A stretch of 64,000 nt of DNA from Candidatus Heimdallarchaeota archaeon (GCA_026702845.1 JADCLS010000003.1:186001-250000); one strand, 5' to 3'. Counted from the first letter of the stretch, positions 38,209 to 47,264 are shown. Notes: generated by a model from the sequence alone, not told the origin. Translations and numbers: made by a program.

Positions 38209-38489
38209 ATTGACCCCGCGGCTTGCTTCCTCGATGTCGGCTCTTCCTCGCTTGGTGTTGCACAAGGCACCTAGAGTAGGGTTGTTCGCCCGTTAATAGG
38301 GAACGTGAGCTGGGTTCAGACCGTCGTGAGACAGGTTGGTTTCTATCTAACGGGGCTGTTGGATAATTGTAAGCAGAATGACCTCAGTACGAGAGGAACG
38401 GGTTGTTGTCGCCTCTGGTGTACCGGTTGTCTTGCAAGGCATTGCCGGGTAGCTACGCGGTTTCAAATAAGAGCTGAATGCATCTAAGC

Positions 38490-38652
38490 TCGAAGTTGAT
38501 CTTGAAAAGAATTATCCATTCTGTAATAGCAGATTAACTATCTCCCTCATATCCAATGAGGTGTAGGTATTTTTTCGATCGGGGACTGGTGACAGTAACC
38601 GAGATCTATTATGGACGAGGACATGGCAAAAAGAGCCGTTTGAAAGAAGTGG
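38490..38652 (+). other. Expansion segment near the 23S 3' end (ES39-like)
   Basis: Between GCATCTAAGCTCGAAG and GGGGTGTACGCGTTGAGC there are about 165 bases, against about 85 in the Escherichia coli counterpart. The extra sequence lies in domain VI at the position of ES39, which is known to be enlarged in Asgard archaea. It holds local hairpins such as CCTCAT/ATGAGG. Part of the mature rRNA, not an intron, as no BHB frames it. Confidence 0.5.
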
Positions 38653-38804
38653 GGTGTACGCGTTGAGCTTCGGCGAAATGTTTAGCCCACACTCACTTAC
38701 GTCCAAGGCGTTTCGTGCGAAATTCCTGCGGAAGTAATACCTAGAACAATACAGGAGACGCAACAGCGAGGATGAAGGTATCGTTTGTTTAATGTATGGT
38801 GATC

Positions 38805-38828
38805 AAAGCCCCTCACGGGGCTTTTTTT
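38805..38828 (+). terminator. Hairpin-T terminator after 23S rRNA
   Basis: GCCCC-TCAC-GGGGC with flanking AAA and seven T residues forms an intrinsic-type terminator 50 bases past the processing stem. Strong stem-loop terminators of this bacterial look are uncommon in archaea, where T-runs alone often suffice. Confidence 0.75.
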
Positions 38829-38875
38829 ATTTATTTTTTTCCGACTTATTAAGTTGAAATAGTTAGTAATAAAAT

Positions 38876-39751
38876 ATGCAAGATCAAATTGTTACAGTAC
38901 GCACTTTGGAATGTGATGTGTGCAATCGTTTTGATTCTATAACACTTTCCGGTCAAGAATTAGCAGCCAGGTGTAAGTCAACAGATATGGGTATTGGGGC
39001 ATATTCGGTTGTACATACGAATCATACAAGGATTGTGTATTTTGATAATCAAGGGACATATTTGGGTGACACCATTGCCATGAATGAGGATGATATTCCT
39101 GATACTCTAATGGCTCCCCCTCTTCCATATTATATTCGGAATTCCAAGAAATTGTCTGCTTTTCAGAAATTCAGGAAAGTTTTCATGAAACGATTACATA
39201 ATAAAAATCTAATAATATCTATTGCAGGACCATCAAGGGCAGGAAAAACTTCATTAGTCAGATATATGGATACCTTAGTTCCTGAAAGAGATGGTACTAT
39301 CATAACATCTGTACCTACGATGGGTAAGAGTGTTAAGCATGTGAAAATTGGGAGTACCCAAATAAAATCCTTGGATCTTGGAGGTCAAGAGGATTTTTGG
39401 TCGCAATGGGAACCTGCAATACGAGATTCAGATGCAGTATTCTTCCTTCTTGATGCAACATCAAATAACGTACTGGAAATTGCTCAAGCTTTCGAACGAG
39501 TGATAAATAACAGAATTGAGGATAAACCAGTATTGGTTATTCTCAATAAAAAAGATTTAATGCTTCGAGGAGAAGCGTCCAAATTTATGGGCACAAACGA
39601 ATTTCTTGCATTAACCAACCTGAAATTCCCCATTCCCAATGTTGTAGCTATTGAGGCCAGTGTGTTTGAGGGTGTAGTCTACAAAACAGTGGAGTTAGAA
39701 GAAATATCTCTTGCAGAAACAATTTCTGAATTCTTAGCTGATTATTGTTAG
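38876..39751 (+). CDS. Arf-like small GTPase with N-terminal Cys-containing domain (paralogue 2)
   Basis: 291 residues, same architecture as 3730-4647. N-terminal domain with LECDVCNRFDS (12-22) and RIVYFDNQGTYLGD (52-65); GTPase motifs G1 GPSRAGKTS (118-126), G2-like VPTMG, G3 DLGGQ (167-171), G4 NKKD (224-227) and G5-like EAS. No lipid-anchor Cys or prenylation motif is seen, apart from a C-terminal Cys (ADYC). It is transcribed from a promoter immediately after the 23S terminator. Function unknown. Confidence 0.82.
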   Translation: MQDQIVTVRTLECDVCNRFDSITLSGQELAARCKSTDMGIGAYSVVHTNHTRIVYFDNQGTYLGDTIAMNEDDIPDTLMAPPLPYYIRNSKKLSAFQKFRKVFMKRLHNKNLIISIAGPSRAGKTSLVRYMDTLVPERDGTIITSVPTMGKSVKHVKIGSTQIKSLDLGGQEDFWSQWEPAIRDSDAVFFLLDATSNNVLEIAQAFERVINNRIEDKPVLVILNKKDLMLRGEASKFMGTNEFLALTNLKFPIPNVVAIEASVFEGVVYKTVELEEISLAETISEFLADYC

Positions 39752-39835
39752 GCTAGATAAACAGCTTGAAAATAATCGAATTTAAGAGTCACAAACGATA
39801 CTGAAAAATACTCTCTTGGCTTAGGAAAATATAAT

Positions 39836-39950
39836 AGCGGAATTGCCTAGCCTGGCCAACGGCGACAGACTCAAGATATATATGAATTTCATATACGTAT
39901 AAGGCATCTGTTCCTATAGAGGTTCGTGGGTTCGAATCCCACTTCCGCTA
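39836..39950 (+). tRNA. tRNA-Leu (anticodon CAA) with a 30-nt intron
   Basis: Acceptor AGCGGAA/TTCCGCT, D stem GCC/GGC, anticodon stem ACAGA/TCTGT, long variable arm TCCTATAGAGGTTC (class II) and T arm GTGGG-TTCGAAT-CCCAC. Intron 39876-39905 at position 37/38; spliced loop CTCAAGA, anticodon CAA. The BHB is relaxed: central CTCA/TAAG has one mismatch, bulges AGA and GCA, inner hairpin TATATG/CATATA. Eight T residues follow the gene. Confidence 0.93.
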
Positions 39951-40082
39951 TTTTTTTTGGAAAATATTGTTCATCATCAATTTTCAACTCTTCCACTTGT
40001 TTTCTATCTCTATTCTTTTAAAAGAAAAAAATATAATTTGCTTACCTACAAATCAGTAGGGCTCTAAGCGAGATGGAAAAAC

Positions 40083-40547
40083 ATGAAAAAATTCGTCGCA
40101 GGCGATGAATTCAAACATCTGATTAGAATTAGTAATACTGATCTGCATGGTGCAACTACCGCAAGGAATGCACTGGCACGCATTACTGGTTTATCACATA
40201 GAACAGCATCTGCTATTCTACGTGCAGTCAATGTTGATGAATTCAAGCTTATTGGATATATTACAGAAGCAGAAAGAGAAAGAATTGAAGATGCAATTTT
40301 TGATCCTATTTCTGCAGGATTACCGTCCTGGATGATGAACAGACAACGAGATCCAGAGACGGGAGAAGACAAGATGCTTATCGGTCCAGAATTATTGTTA
40401 CAATTTAAAACAGATCTTGATCGTATGATAAGAAAACGTTCTTGGAGAGGTATTCGACATTCAAGAGGTCTCAAGGTCCGTGGACAGAGAACCAAAGCAA
40501 CTGGTCGAAGATCAGGCTCACTTGGTGTGAGTAGGAAGAAGAATTAG
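40083..40547 (+). CDS. rps13: Small ribosomal subunit protein uS13
   Basis: 154 residues. FKHLIRISNTDLHGATTARN, ARITGLSHRTASAILRA and the C-terminal RGIRHSRGLKVRGQRTKA are diagnostic. It starts the uS13-uS4-uS11 operon, with nine bases to uS4. The usual rpoD and eL18 genes do not follow. Confidence 0.95.
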   Translation: MKKFVAGDEFKHLIRISNTDLHGATTARNALARITGLSHRTASAILRAVNVDEFKLIGYITEAERERIEDAIFDPISAGLPSWMMNRQRDPETGEDKMLIGPELLLQFKTDLDRMIRKRSWRGIRHSRGLKVRGQRTKATGRRSGSLGVSRKKN

Positions 40548-40556
40548 GTGAGATAA

Positions 40557-41129
40557 ATGGGAGATCCACGAAAAGGAAGAAAACAATGGCACTCACCTGG
40601 TCATCCATACCAGAAACCAAGACTTGAAACTGAACTTGTGACAGTAGGTCGTTATGGTTTGAGAAATAAGAGAGAACTCTGGAAGGCAAGAACTCAGCTT
40701 GGTAAGTATCGAGCACAAGCCAGAGCATTACTAGCGCTCGAAGCAGAGGAACGAGCTGAACGAGAACAGATCTTACTAGGGAAATTAACAAGGTTGGGAA
40801 TTGTAACTGAGGGTACACCCAGTGACGAAATTCTTGCTCTTGAAGTAGAAGTCATTTTGAAACGTAGGTTGCAAACTCTAGTTCTTGAGAAAGGATTTGC
40901 TGGTACTATTCACCAGGCAAGACAGTTAATTGCCCATAGACACATAGCAATTAATGGTAGAATATTAACTTCCCCAGGATATATGGTACCTGTGAATGAG
41001 GAAGATAGTATCTCATACAGTGAGAATTCACCTTTTATTGCTGAAGATCATCCTATGAAACAAAGTCTCAGCAGAGATGTAGGATTAATTGAATTACCTG
41101 AAAGGAGACCTAAATATGAGCGAAGATGA
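40557..41129 (+). CDS. rps4: Small ribosomal subunit protein uS4
   Basis: 190 residues, archaeal/eukaryotic type. [20 protein letters not shown], the S4 RNA-binding domain [24 protein letters not shown] (split here over motif positions 115-145) and SPGYMVPV are present. The stop overlaps uS11 by 14 bases. Confidence 0.94.
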   Translation: MGDPRKGRKQWHSPGHPYQKPRLETELVTVGRYGLRNKRELWKARTQLGKYRAQARALLALEAEERAEREQILLGKLTRLGIVTEGTPSDEILALEVEVILKRRLQTLVLEKGFAGTIHQARQLIAHRHIAINGRILTSPGYMVPVNEEDSISYSENSPFIAEDHPMKQSLSRDVGLIELPERRPKYERR

Positions 41130-41607
41130 AATTAAACCTGATGATTTGACTTCTGAAGAAGAAATTGATACTATTGACGAATCTGAAGAGGATCAGAACA
41201 AAATCAAAAAGAAACGAAGAAGACCAACACGTATGGGTATTGCTCATGTATTTGCATCCTATAATGATACATTTGTTCATATAACCGATATTACGGGTTC
41301 TGAAACCATTTCGCTAAAATCTGGAGGTATGTTTGTAAAGGCACACCGGCAGGAACCCTCTCCTTTTGCAGCAATGAGGGCAGCTTATGCTGCCGCTGAT
41401 GAAGCAAAAGCAAAGGGATTTACAGGAGTGCATGTACGAGTACGAGCAAGAGGAGGAAATAAAAGCAGAACACCCGGACCTGGTGTACAAGCAGTACTTC
41501 GTGCTCTAGCAAGATCTAAATTACGTATTGGAAGGATAAATGATGTAACACCTCTACCCCATGATGGTTCTAGGAGAAAAGGTGGTCGTCGTGGACGACG
41601 AATGTAA
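41116..41607 (+). CDS. rps11: Small ribosomal subunit protein uS11
   Basis: 163 residues from the ATG at 41116, which follows AAAGGAGA. An acidic N-terminal tail ([19 protein letters not shown]) precedes the core: [21 protein letters not shown] region, [20 protein letters not shown] and [19 protein letters not shown]. The acidic extension is longer than usual. The upstream in-frame start at 41089 is less likely. Confidence 0.93.
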   Translation: MSEDEIKPDDLTSEEEIDTIDESEEDQNKIKKKRRRPTRMGIAHVFASYNDTFVHITDITGSETISLKSGGMFVKAHRQEPSPFAAMRAAYAAADEAKAKGFTGVHVRVRARGGNKSRTPGPGVQAVLRALARSKLRIGRINDVTPLPHDGSRRKGGRRGRRM

Positions 41608-41684
41608 ATCATTCATAAAAATCTAAAAATAATCATAGTACCGCATAATAATACTTGTAATCATATTTTTATCAAATCATATTA

Positions 41685-42848
41685 ATGAACTCTTTGGTAT
41701 TTACTTTGGCATCACAATATTCCATCTGTAAATATTGTATCAATCGAATTCAAATGTTTAAGAAAATAGATACAATACCTGATGATGTGATTGCTGATCC
41801 TGAAACTTGTTTTTTCTGCACAGGATCTATCCATTCCAGTTTAGAATTGTGGCCAAAATTATCATCAGATTTACAATCAATTGAGTTTTCTTCCTTCATG
41901 GTTGGTGTTCACACAAATATTTCCTCAAGACAAGAGGAAATTTTCCAGAACTTTGGATTAATTGTCACCCCATTAAAACAAGAGGTGTCAAATATTTTTA
42001 CCAATTTCATCTCTAGGGATTATAGTAAAGAAGTGAACCAATCTGAACCAGATATTACCATTATCATCAATCTCGATCATCTATCCTATGATATTCAAAT
42101 AAAATCAATTTATTTGTTAGGTAAATATAAAAAATTAATTCGAGGGATCCCTCAAACTAAATGGCCATGTACCCATTGCAAGGGAAAAGGATGTGTGAGA
42201 TGTAATGAAACCGGCCAACAATATGCCCATTCAGTGGAAAACTTGATTGCTGGTGCTGCACATACCTATACTGTAGCAACAACAAGTAGTTTTCATGGTG
42301 CTGGTCGAGAAGATATTGATGCACTCATGCTAGGTACAGGTAGACCTTTTGTTCTAGAAATTAAAAATCCAAAAATTCGAACAATCGATCTTGAATCATT
42401 GAGTAACGAGATAAATATCTCTGAATACATAGAAATTAGTGATCTGCAGTACACAACAAAATCAACAATTAAGAAAATTAAATCAGAATCTAGCACGTCA
42501 AGAAAAGTCTATCGCGCAACTATAGAATTGGCAGATGGCGCTTTATTATCAAAACTAGATTTTCTATCCCTATCTCCTGTAACACTTGATCAACAGACTC
42601 CTACAAGGGTTACCCATCGGAGAGCAGATATTATTAGAAAAAAAACAATATTTAAGGTTGTAGTAGTCGAGATGATGGATGACAGACATTGTATTCTTGA
42701 AATAGAGGCACAAGGTGGTGCATACATTAAGGAGTTTATTTCAGGTGATAATGGGAGAACTATCCCATCTATTTCATCAATTCTAAATGTTCAGGCGACT
42801 TGTACTGCATTAGACGTGATCAAAGTAGATGATAAAGGAATTTTTTAA
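41685..42848 (+). CDS. pus10: tRNA pseudouridine synthase Pus10
   Basis: 387 residues. An N-terminal THUMP-like region carries zinc-binding pairs (CKYC, CFFC), then a second Cys cluster (CTHCKGKGCVRC). The catalytic motif SFHGAGREDIDALMLGTGRP includes the active Asp. Pus10 makes pseudouridine 54 and 55 in archaeal tRNA. It follows uS11 by 77 bases. Confidence 0.9.
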   Translation: MNSLVFTLASQYSICKYCINRIQMFKKIDTIPDDVIADPETCFFCTGSIHSSLELWPKLSSDLQSIEFSSFMVGVHTNISSRQEEIFQNFGLIVTPLKQEVSNIFTNFISRDYSKEVNQSEPDITIIINLDHLSYDIQIKSIYLLGKYKKLIRGIPQTKWPCTHCKGKGCVRCNETGQQYAHSVENLIAGAAHTYTVATTSSFHGAGREDIDALMLGTGRPFVLEIKNPKIRTIDLESLSNEINISEYIEISDLQYTTKSTIKKIKSESSTSRKVYRATIELADGALLSKLDFLSLSPVTLDQQTPTRVTHRRADIIRKKTIFKVVVVEMMDDRHCILEIEAQGGAYIKEFISGDNGRTIPSISSILNVQATCTALDVIKVDDKGIF

Positions 42849-42907
42849 TCTGTTCAATTTAATAATTATTAAAAGACATCAATGAAAAAATGTGATTAGG
42901 GATTACT

Positions 42908-43207
42908 ATGGTAAAATCAAAAGGATACAATAACCGAACCAGAAGAGTATTTAGAAAATCAACTAGACAGAAAGGATTAAGGAGTCTACGATATTTATTA
43001 GAACCGATAGATGTAGGACAAAAGGTAGATATTTTATTGAATTCATCAATTCAAAATGGAAGACCTCACAGAAGATTTAATGGTACATCAGGAACTGTTA
43101 TGGAACATCGTGGTCAATCCTACGTTATCTCTGTGAAATCAGGTAGAATGAGCAAAACTGTGATCTCAAGACCTGAACACCTCAGAGTATCTAAACAACA
43201 GGACTAG
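42908..43207 (+). CDS. rpl21e: Large ribosomal subunit protein eL21
   Basis: 99 residues. MVKSKGYNNRTRRVFRKSTR, PIDVGQKVDI, GRPHRRFNGTSGTV and RPEHLRV are diagnostic of eL21. It begins the widely conserved archaeal cluster eL21-rpoF-DUF655-ksgA-methyltransferase. Confidence 0.94.
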   Translation: MVKSKGYNNRTRRVFRKSTRQKGLRSLRYLLEPIDVGQKVDILLNSSIQNGRPHRRFNGTSGTVMEHRGQSYVISVKSGRMSKTVISRPEHLRVSKQQD

Positions 43208-43216
43208 GTGATATAG

Positions 43217-43645
43217 TTGTCAATTACTAAGATAAATTCTGAACCCATATCAATACCAGAGGTAAGAGAACTTCTTCTGGATAGAGCAAATGAGGGTGAA
43301 TTATCTTATATGCAACGTTTAGCCCTAGAACATGCCCAACTAGTTTCAAGAATAGGCTCCGATCAAGCTAAAGCCTTGATTAAGAATCTAAAAGAAACAT
43401 TTATGCTATCAAACGAAGCTGCAATTACTCTAGCCAATTATGTTCCACAAAACATACATGAATTGAGACAGCTCATTGGAAAAGAAGCATTAAAGATGGA
43501 AACAGAAACTATTGAAAAAATCTTGCATGAGTTAGAAGGCATCAAATTAATGGAAATGGATCATTATATTCCTGATTATGATGATGAAGAGGATGATTTT
43601 GATCAGGATGATAAAGAGTTACCAGATGTCATACCTGATGTTTAA
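43217..43645 (+). CDS. rpoF: RNA polymerase subunit F (Rpo4/Rpb4)
   Basis: 142 residues, TTG start after the eL21 stop. The helical pattern IPEVRELLLDRAN, LSYMQRLALEHAQ and TIEKILHELEGIK matches archaeal RpoF, with an acidic tail (DYDDEEDDFDQDDKE). It forms the RNA polymerase stalk with RpoE and sits in the expected place between eL21 and DUF655. Confidence 0.85.
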   Translation: MSITKINSEPISIPEVRELLLDRANEGELSYMQRLALEHAQLVSRIGSDQAKALIKNLKETFMLSNEAAITLANYVPQNIHELRQLIGKEALKMETETIEKILHELEGIKLMEMDHYIPDYDDEEDDFDQDDKELPDVIPDV

Positions 43646-43695
43646 AATAAGAATGTTAATTAGGTATTGTGTGTAGTTTTTTTTGAGGAGTATAC

Positions 43696-44328
43696 ATGTC
43701 AAGAAGAAATCGAGGACCACCTAGATCCAATCGCCCTCCACAGAGGAAATATCAAAAGAAATATGAGGAAAAGGGTATTATTCTTGATATTCTGTCCTCA
43801 GGCAATCCAAGAAGACGTGATATTCCAAAAGGTGAAACTAGAATTCAAGTTATTGGAACAACTTGGTTCACATTGCTTGAGGTTGTTGCTGAAGATACCG
43901 AGAAATTCATGGTTCAAGAACAAATTTCTCTCAATAAAGAAGAAGAAAGTCCCTTACTAAAAATCATAGGTAGAATACCGGTAACAAAATTATCTACCAT
44001 TGGTGAAAGAGGGCTTGATCGTGCGATCGAGGCTATCTTAGATAATGAAGAGAAACGATTTATCACATGGTTGAATCAGGCTGAAGCAATTAGTATCCGA
44101 TTACATACACTTCAGTTGATTAAAGGCATTGGTCCAAAATTTATGCATACTATATTGGACGAGAGAAAATCACTACCTTTCACCAGTTATGAGGATTTTG
44201 AAGAACGTACAAAGATTAAAGATATCAAACATCTGATTAAACAGAGAATACTAGAAGAAATTCGACTTGATACTATTAAGTATCACCTCTTCACACGATC
44301 ATTCCCAAAATCAATTCCGAGGAAATGA
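43696..44328 (+). CDS. DUF655-family RNA-binding protein
   Basis: 210 residues. The basic Arg-rich start, GIILDILSSGNPRRRDIP, VIGTTWFTLLEV and a C-terminal helix-hairpin-helix (LIKGIGPKFMHTILDERK) match DUF655. The genome position upstream of ksgA is conserved in archaea. It may help ribosome biogenesis; not established. The stop leaves one base before the ksgA ATG. Confidence 0.88.
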   Translation: MSRRNRGPPRSNRPPQRKYQKKYEEKGIILDILSSGNPRRRDIPKGETRIQVIGTTWFTLLEVVAEDTEKFMVQEQISLNKEEESPLLKIIGRIPVTKLSTIGERGLDRAIEAILDNEEKRFITWLNQAEAISIRLHTLQLIKGIGPKFMHTILDERKSLPFTSYEDFEERTKIKDIKHLIKQRILEEIRLDTIKYHLFTRSFPKSIPRK

Positions 44329-44329
44329 A

Positions 44330-45142
44330 ATGAAGGATTGGCACTCTTTTACAAGAAAAATACTACCGCAAATTGGATTAAAAGCATCAAAAGAGATGGG
44401 CCAAAATTTCTTGATAAAATACAAAGTCGTCCATGATATGGTACAGCTTGCATCCATTAAGCCAAATGACTCTATCTTGGAAATTGGGGGGGGATTAGGT
44501 ATCCTTACGGATGCTCTAAGCAAATCAACAAATAATCTCACAGTAATTGAAAAGGATAAACGACTGGCTGAATATCTCAATGAGGCATATCCCAATGTTG
44601 AAATAATTCTTGGTGATGCTCTTGATATAGATTGGCCAAAAAATGACAAATTGATCGCAAATTTACCCTACTCTATTAGTTCTCCAATTCTTAAGAAAAT
44701 CATCCATCAAAATATTTCAATGGCAGTAGTCATGGTTCAAAAAGAAATTGCAAATAGGTGTATTGCAAAACCAGGATCTAAGGATTATGGTAGATTGTCC
44801 ATTCTATGTGATCTGCATGTGGATGTCAAAAAATTATTTACTATAGGTCCTGATTCTTTTTATCCTCGGCCAAAAGTTGATTCCTCAGTAATCATGTTAG
44901 AACGCAAATCTGTTTATTTAACGAATTCTCATGAGGAAATAGAATTATTAGCAACTAATCTATTTACTTTGAAACGAAGGATTCTACGATCAGTCATTCG
45001 GGGATTTCTGAAAAGAAGAAGAGATGATGATATATGGGATGAAGTTCCATATAAAGATAAACGCATTATTCAATTAAGTACAAAGATGCTGGATGAAATA
45101 TTGAGTTTCTTAAAGGATCATGATTGTTGGCCACTAGCGTGA
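44330..45142 (+). CDS. ksgA: rRNA adenine dimethyltransferase KsgA/Dim1
   Basis: 270 residues from the ATG at 44330 (MKDWHSFTRKILPQ). KEMGQNFLIKY, ILEIGGGLGILTDAL and the catalytic NLPYSISSPILKKI (NLPY) are intact. It dimethylates two adenines in helix 45 of 16S rRNA. The longer start at 44267 would overlap DUF655. Confidence 0.93.
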   Translation: MKDWHSFTRKILPQIGLKASKEMGQNFLIKYKVVHDMVQLASIKPNDSILEIGGGLGILTDALSKSTNNLTVIEKDKRLAEYLNEAYPNVEIILGDALDIDWPKNDKLIANLPYSISSPILKKIIHQNISMAVVMVQKEIANRCIAKPGSKDYGRLSILCDLHVDVKKLFTIGPDSFYPRPKVDSSVIMLERKSVYLTNSHEEIELLATNLFTLKRRILRSVIRGFLKRRRDDDIWDEVPYKDKRIIQLSTKMLDEILSFLKDHDCWPLA

Positions 45143-45765
45143 AGATAATTAATACAGGATTGCTGACACTTCAAATTCCCCATCCTTTAGTTTATGTTCC
45201 ACGTGAAGATAGTTACTTCTTATTAGAGCAGATTCGATTGATGGATGTTCTACCTGTCGCAGAAATTGGTATAGGATCTGGGTTGATATTCTTATCACTA
45301 GCTAAATTGCATCCTTCAATAGAAATAATTGGTGTTGATGTGAATTTTCAAGCCTGTATTGCAACAAGGAATAATTCAAATCTAAATGAGATTGATAATG
45401 TTCAAATTATTTGTAGTGATTTAATGTCATGCTTTAGAAATCAAAGTTTTGAAGGTTTGATTATATGCAATCCTCCTTACTTACCAGGGGACCCCATAAT
45501 TGATCCTTTGTTATCTCATTCAGAACGAGTTCAATTCACGGGAGGTAGGTTAGGATATGAATTATCATCTAAATTAATAAATATGCTAGAACCTTCACAA
45601 GAATTGATTATCATAATTTCCTCTCATTCAACAACGATTGATCAGTTGAGATCCATGCACTCTGATGTAAACATTGATCCTATTGCTGAGATGGTTATGG
45701 ATGATGATGAAATATTATGGTTGGTTCGAGTAAGGAGGTTAATTCAATCGCAAAAATCTCGATAA
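45139..45765 (+). CDS. HemK2/Mtq2-like N5-glutamine methyltransferase
   Basis: 208 residues from the GTG overlapping the ksgA stop (GTGA). VPREDSYFLLEQI, AEIGIGSGLIFLSLA and the catalytic NPPYLPGDP match the archaeal/eukaryotic release-factor methyltransferase family (HemK2). It methylates the GGQ glutamine of the class I release factor. Position after ksgA is conserved. Confidence 0.88.
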   Translation: MKIINTGLLTLQIPHPLVYVPREDSYFLLEQIRLMDVLPVAEIGIGSGLIFLSLAKLHPSIEIIGVDVNFQACIATRNNSNLNEIDNVQIICSDLMSCFRNQSFEGLIICNPPYLPGDPIIDPLLSHSERVQFTGGRLGYELSSKLINMLEPSQELIIIISSHSTTIDQLRSMHSDVNIDPIAEMVMDDDEILWLVRVRRLIQSQKSR

Positions 45766-46484
45766 TTTCTATAGGTCTGAAAAATTCTGGTAATTTAGGA
45801 GCAATAGCACGTTTATGTGATAATTTTAAACTCGAAGATCTCGTATTAATCAATCCAGAATGTTCTATTGATAAAATTGCATATGAACGGGCAACTAGGG
45901 GTAAGGATTACCTAGATAATGTTCAAGTTTTTACTTCTCTTGAAGAGGCAAAATTCAAGTATGATATGATTATCGCATTTTCGGCAAGAACAGGGGGAAT
46001 TACCAATTTTGCTAGACCTGCATTAGCCATTCAGGAATTAGCTGTTGAAATAAGGCAATTGAGGGGTTCTGTAGCACTATTATTTGGTAGGGAGGATCAT
46101 GGTCTTAGTAATGAAGAAGTAGCTCAATGTGATATGCTTGTACATATCCCTATAGCCACTGAGAATCCTGTTTTGAATATTTCTCATGCAGCAGCCATTG
46201 CTTTGTATGAGATCCATAGAGATGAAACATATTCTTCTGAAGAAAACTCTCATAGAGTTATGTCTCGCCCAGAAAAAGATGTATTTATTGAATATTTAAG
46301 AAATATTCTGAAACATTCATGGTTACATACTGAGAAATACGATTCCACAATAAGGGTTTTCGAAACTATACTCAGCAGATCAATGGTCACCAACCGAGAG
46401 GCTCCGGCATTAATTGGTACCATGCGTGCCATTAGTAGAATATTTACTGAGGGCCACCCACCCTGGGATGAATGTGGTCTATAG
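45717..46484 (+). CDS. trmJ: TrmJ-like SPOUT RNA 2'-O-methyltransferase
   Basis: 255 residues. SIGLKNSGNLGAIARLCDNF, ALLFGREDHGLSNEEVAQCD and PVLNISHAAAIALYEI are the TrmH/TrmJ SPOUT motifs 1-3. Likely modifies tRNA position 32. It overlaps the HemK2 gene by 49 bases and the METTL5-like gene by one. Confidence 0.88.
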   Translation: MVGSSKEVNSIAKISIISIGLKNSGNLGAIARLCDNFKLEDLVLINPECSIDKIAYERATRGKDYLDNVQVFTSLEEAKFKYDMIIAFSARTGGITNFARPALAIQELAVEIRQLRGSVALLFGREDHGLSNEEVAQCDMLVHIPIATENPVLNISHAAAIALYEIHRDETYSSEENSHRVMSRPEKDVFIEYLRNILKHSWLHTEKYDSTIRVFETILSRSMVTNREAPALIGTMRAISRIFTEGHPPWDECGL

Positions 46485-47098
46485 TGAAACGCAAGGAATT
46501 AGAAATAACATTATCTAGGAATGTACATCAGTTTCCAGAACCGAAAATTGATCTAGAACAATATCTCACTCCTGCTCGAGTGGCGGCAAATTTGCTACAC
46601 CGCGCTCATCAATATAATGATATTGAAGGGAAAAAAGTATTGGATTCTTGTGCAGGAACTGGAATCTTGGGTATTGGAGCTGCTCTCTTAGGTGCACAGG
46701 TCACCGCATTAGAAGTAGATGAGCTGGCGATAAATAAACTTAATGAGTCATGTGAATTAATGGATTTAGATATTAATGTGATACATACTGACCTCTTTTC
46801 ATGGCAGAATTGTGATATTTTTGATACGATATTAATGAATCCCCCTTTTGGTATAAATCAAAAAAAACATAGAGATATGGATTTTGTGCAACACATTAGT
46901 GATGTAGGAAATATCCTCTATACTATTCATGATGGATCACTTTCTAATCAAAAATCTCTGAGTAAGATCTATGCACAAAAAGGTTTAGAGATTCTAGAAA
47001 CCTATCTTGATGATTTTCCATTACAACAATCATATCCGTGGCATGTTTATCAGAATAAACGATATCAAGTATTGGTAATCAGATCGAGGAAGGCATAA
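46484..47098 (+). CDS. METTL5-like RNA methyltransferase
   Basis: 204 residues from the GTG that overlaps the TrmJ stop (TAGTG). KRKELEITLSRN, PKIDLEQYLTPARVAAN, DSCAGTGILGIGAALLG and MNPPFGINQKKHRDMDF match METTL5-type N6-adenine methyltransferases (NPPF). In eukaryotes METTL5 modifies 18S rRNA A1832 with TRMT112. Start 46472 is an alternative. Confidence 0.85.
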   Translation: MKRKELEITLSRNVHQFPEPKIDLEQYLTPARVAANLLHRAHQYNDIEGKKVLDSCAGTGILGIGAALLGAQVTALEVDELAINKLNESCELMDLDINVIHTDLFSWQNCDIFDTILMNPPFGINQKKHRDMDFVQHISDVGNILYTIHDGSLSNQKSLSKIYAQKGLEILETYLDDFPLQQSYPWHVYQNKRYQVLVIRSRKA

Positions 47099-47099
47099 T

Positions 47100-47252
47100 T
47101 CATTGTTTCTTGTATAATTTTCGAAATTTCTTCTCCTTGACAAGAGAAAACCTGGCTGGATATGGATGTTTCATCTCTTCTCCACATTTGATGCATTTTT
47201 GCTCATGAAGAGAATAATGGTAACAGCTAACACATCGAAATAATGTTTTCAT
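47100..47252 (-). CDS. nop10: Nop10, H/ACA RNP protein
   Basis: 50 residues with the Nop10 layout: MKTLFRCVSCYHYSLHEQ, CIKCGEE zinc-ribbon pairs and HPYPARFSLVKEKKFRK (the PPRFSPED-like segment is altered to PARFSLVKE). It stabilises Cbf5 in the H/ACA particle. It lies downstream of aIF2-alpha, a conserved archaeal pairing. The gene ends three bases inside the METTL5-like gene's 3' side boundary region. Confidence 0.85.
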   Translation of the reverse strand: MKTLFRCVSCYHYSLHEQKCIKCGEEMKHPYPARFSLVKEKKFRKLYKKQ

Positions 47253-47264
47253 TGAATTTCCCCA

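Larger units (their letters stand above)
35345..38722 (+). rRNA. 23S ribosomal RNA (with one intron)
   Basis: Recognised from conserved segments in order: CTGCGATAAGC-like 5' domain, GAGTAACCATGACTCTCTTA, AGACCCTGAGAGCTTTACTG, GGACAGTTTGGCTGGGGCGG, CAGGGGTAACAGAG, CCTCGATGTCGGCTC and AGTACGAGAGGAACGG (sarcin-ricin loop). The ends are estimated from helix 1: GTACGA at 35348-35353 pairs with TCGTGC at 38713-38718. Spliced length is near 3.1 kb, longer than most archaea. No 16S gene is linked upstream and 5S lies about 14 kb away. Open frames inside are spurious. Confidence 0.95.
35311..38754 (+). other. 23S processing stem with bulge-helix-bulge
   Basis: The flanks 35311-35335 and 38730-38754 pair to enclose the 23S gene. 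The outer helix is CTGTATTGT/ACAATACAG, the central helix GGGT/ACCT, the bulges AAT (35324-35326) and AGA (38743-38745), and the inner helix ATTACTTCC/GGAAGTAAT. This is a canonical BHB. Cutting after the second base of each bulge gives a pre-23S of 35326-38744, which archaea usually release as a circle. It defines the gene as an independent unit. Confidence 0.8.

Noticed and set aside
35306..38763. Open reading frames of about 60-83 residues within the 23S region
   Set aside because: They lie entirely inside conserved rRNA sequence, on both strands, without protein-like composition.
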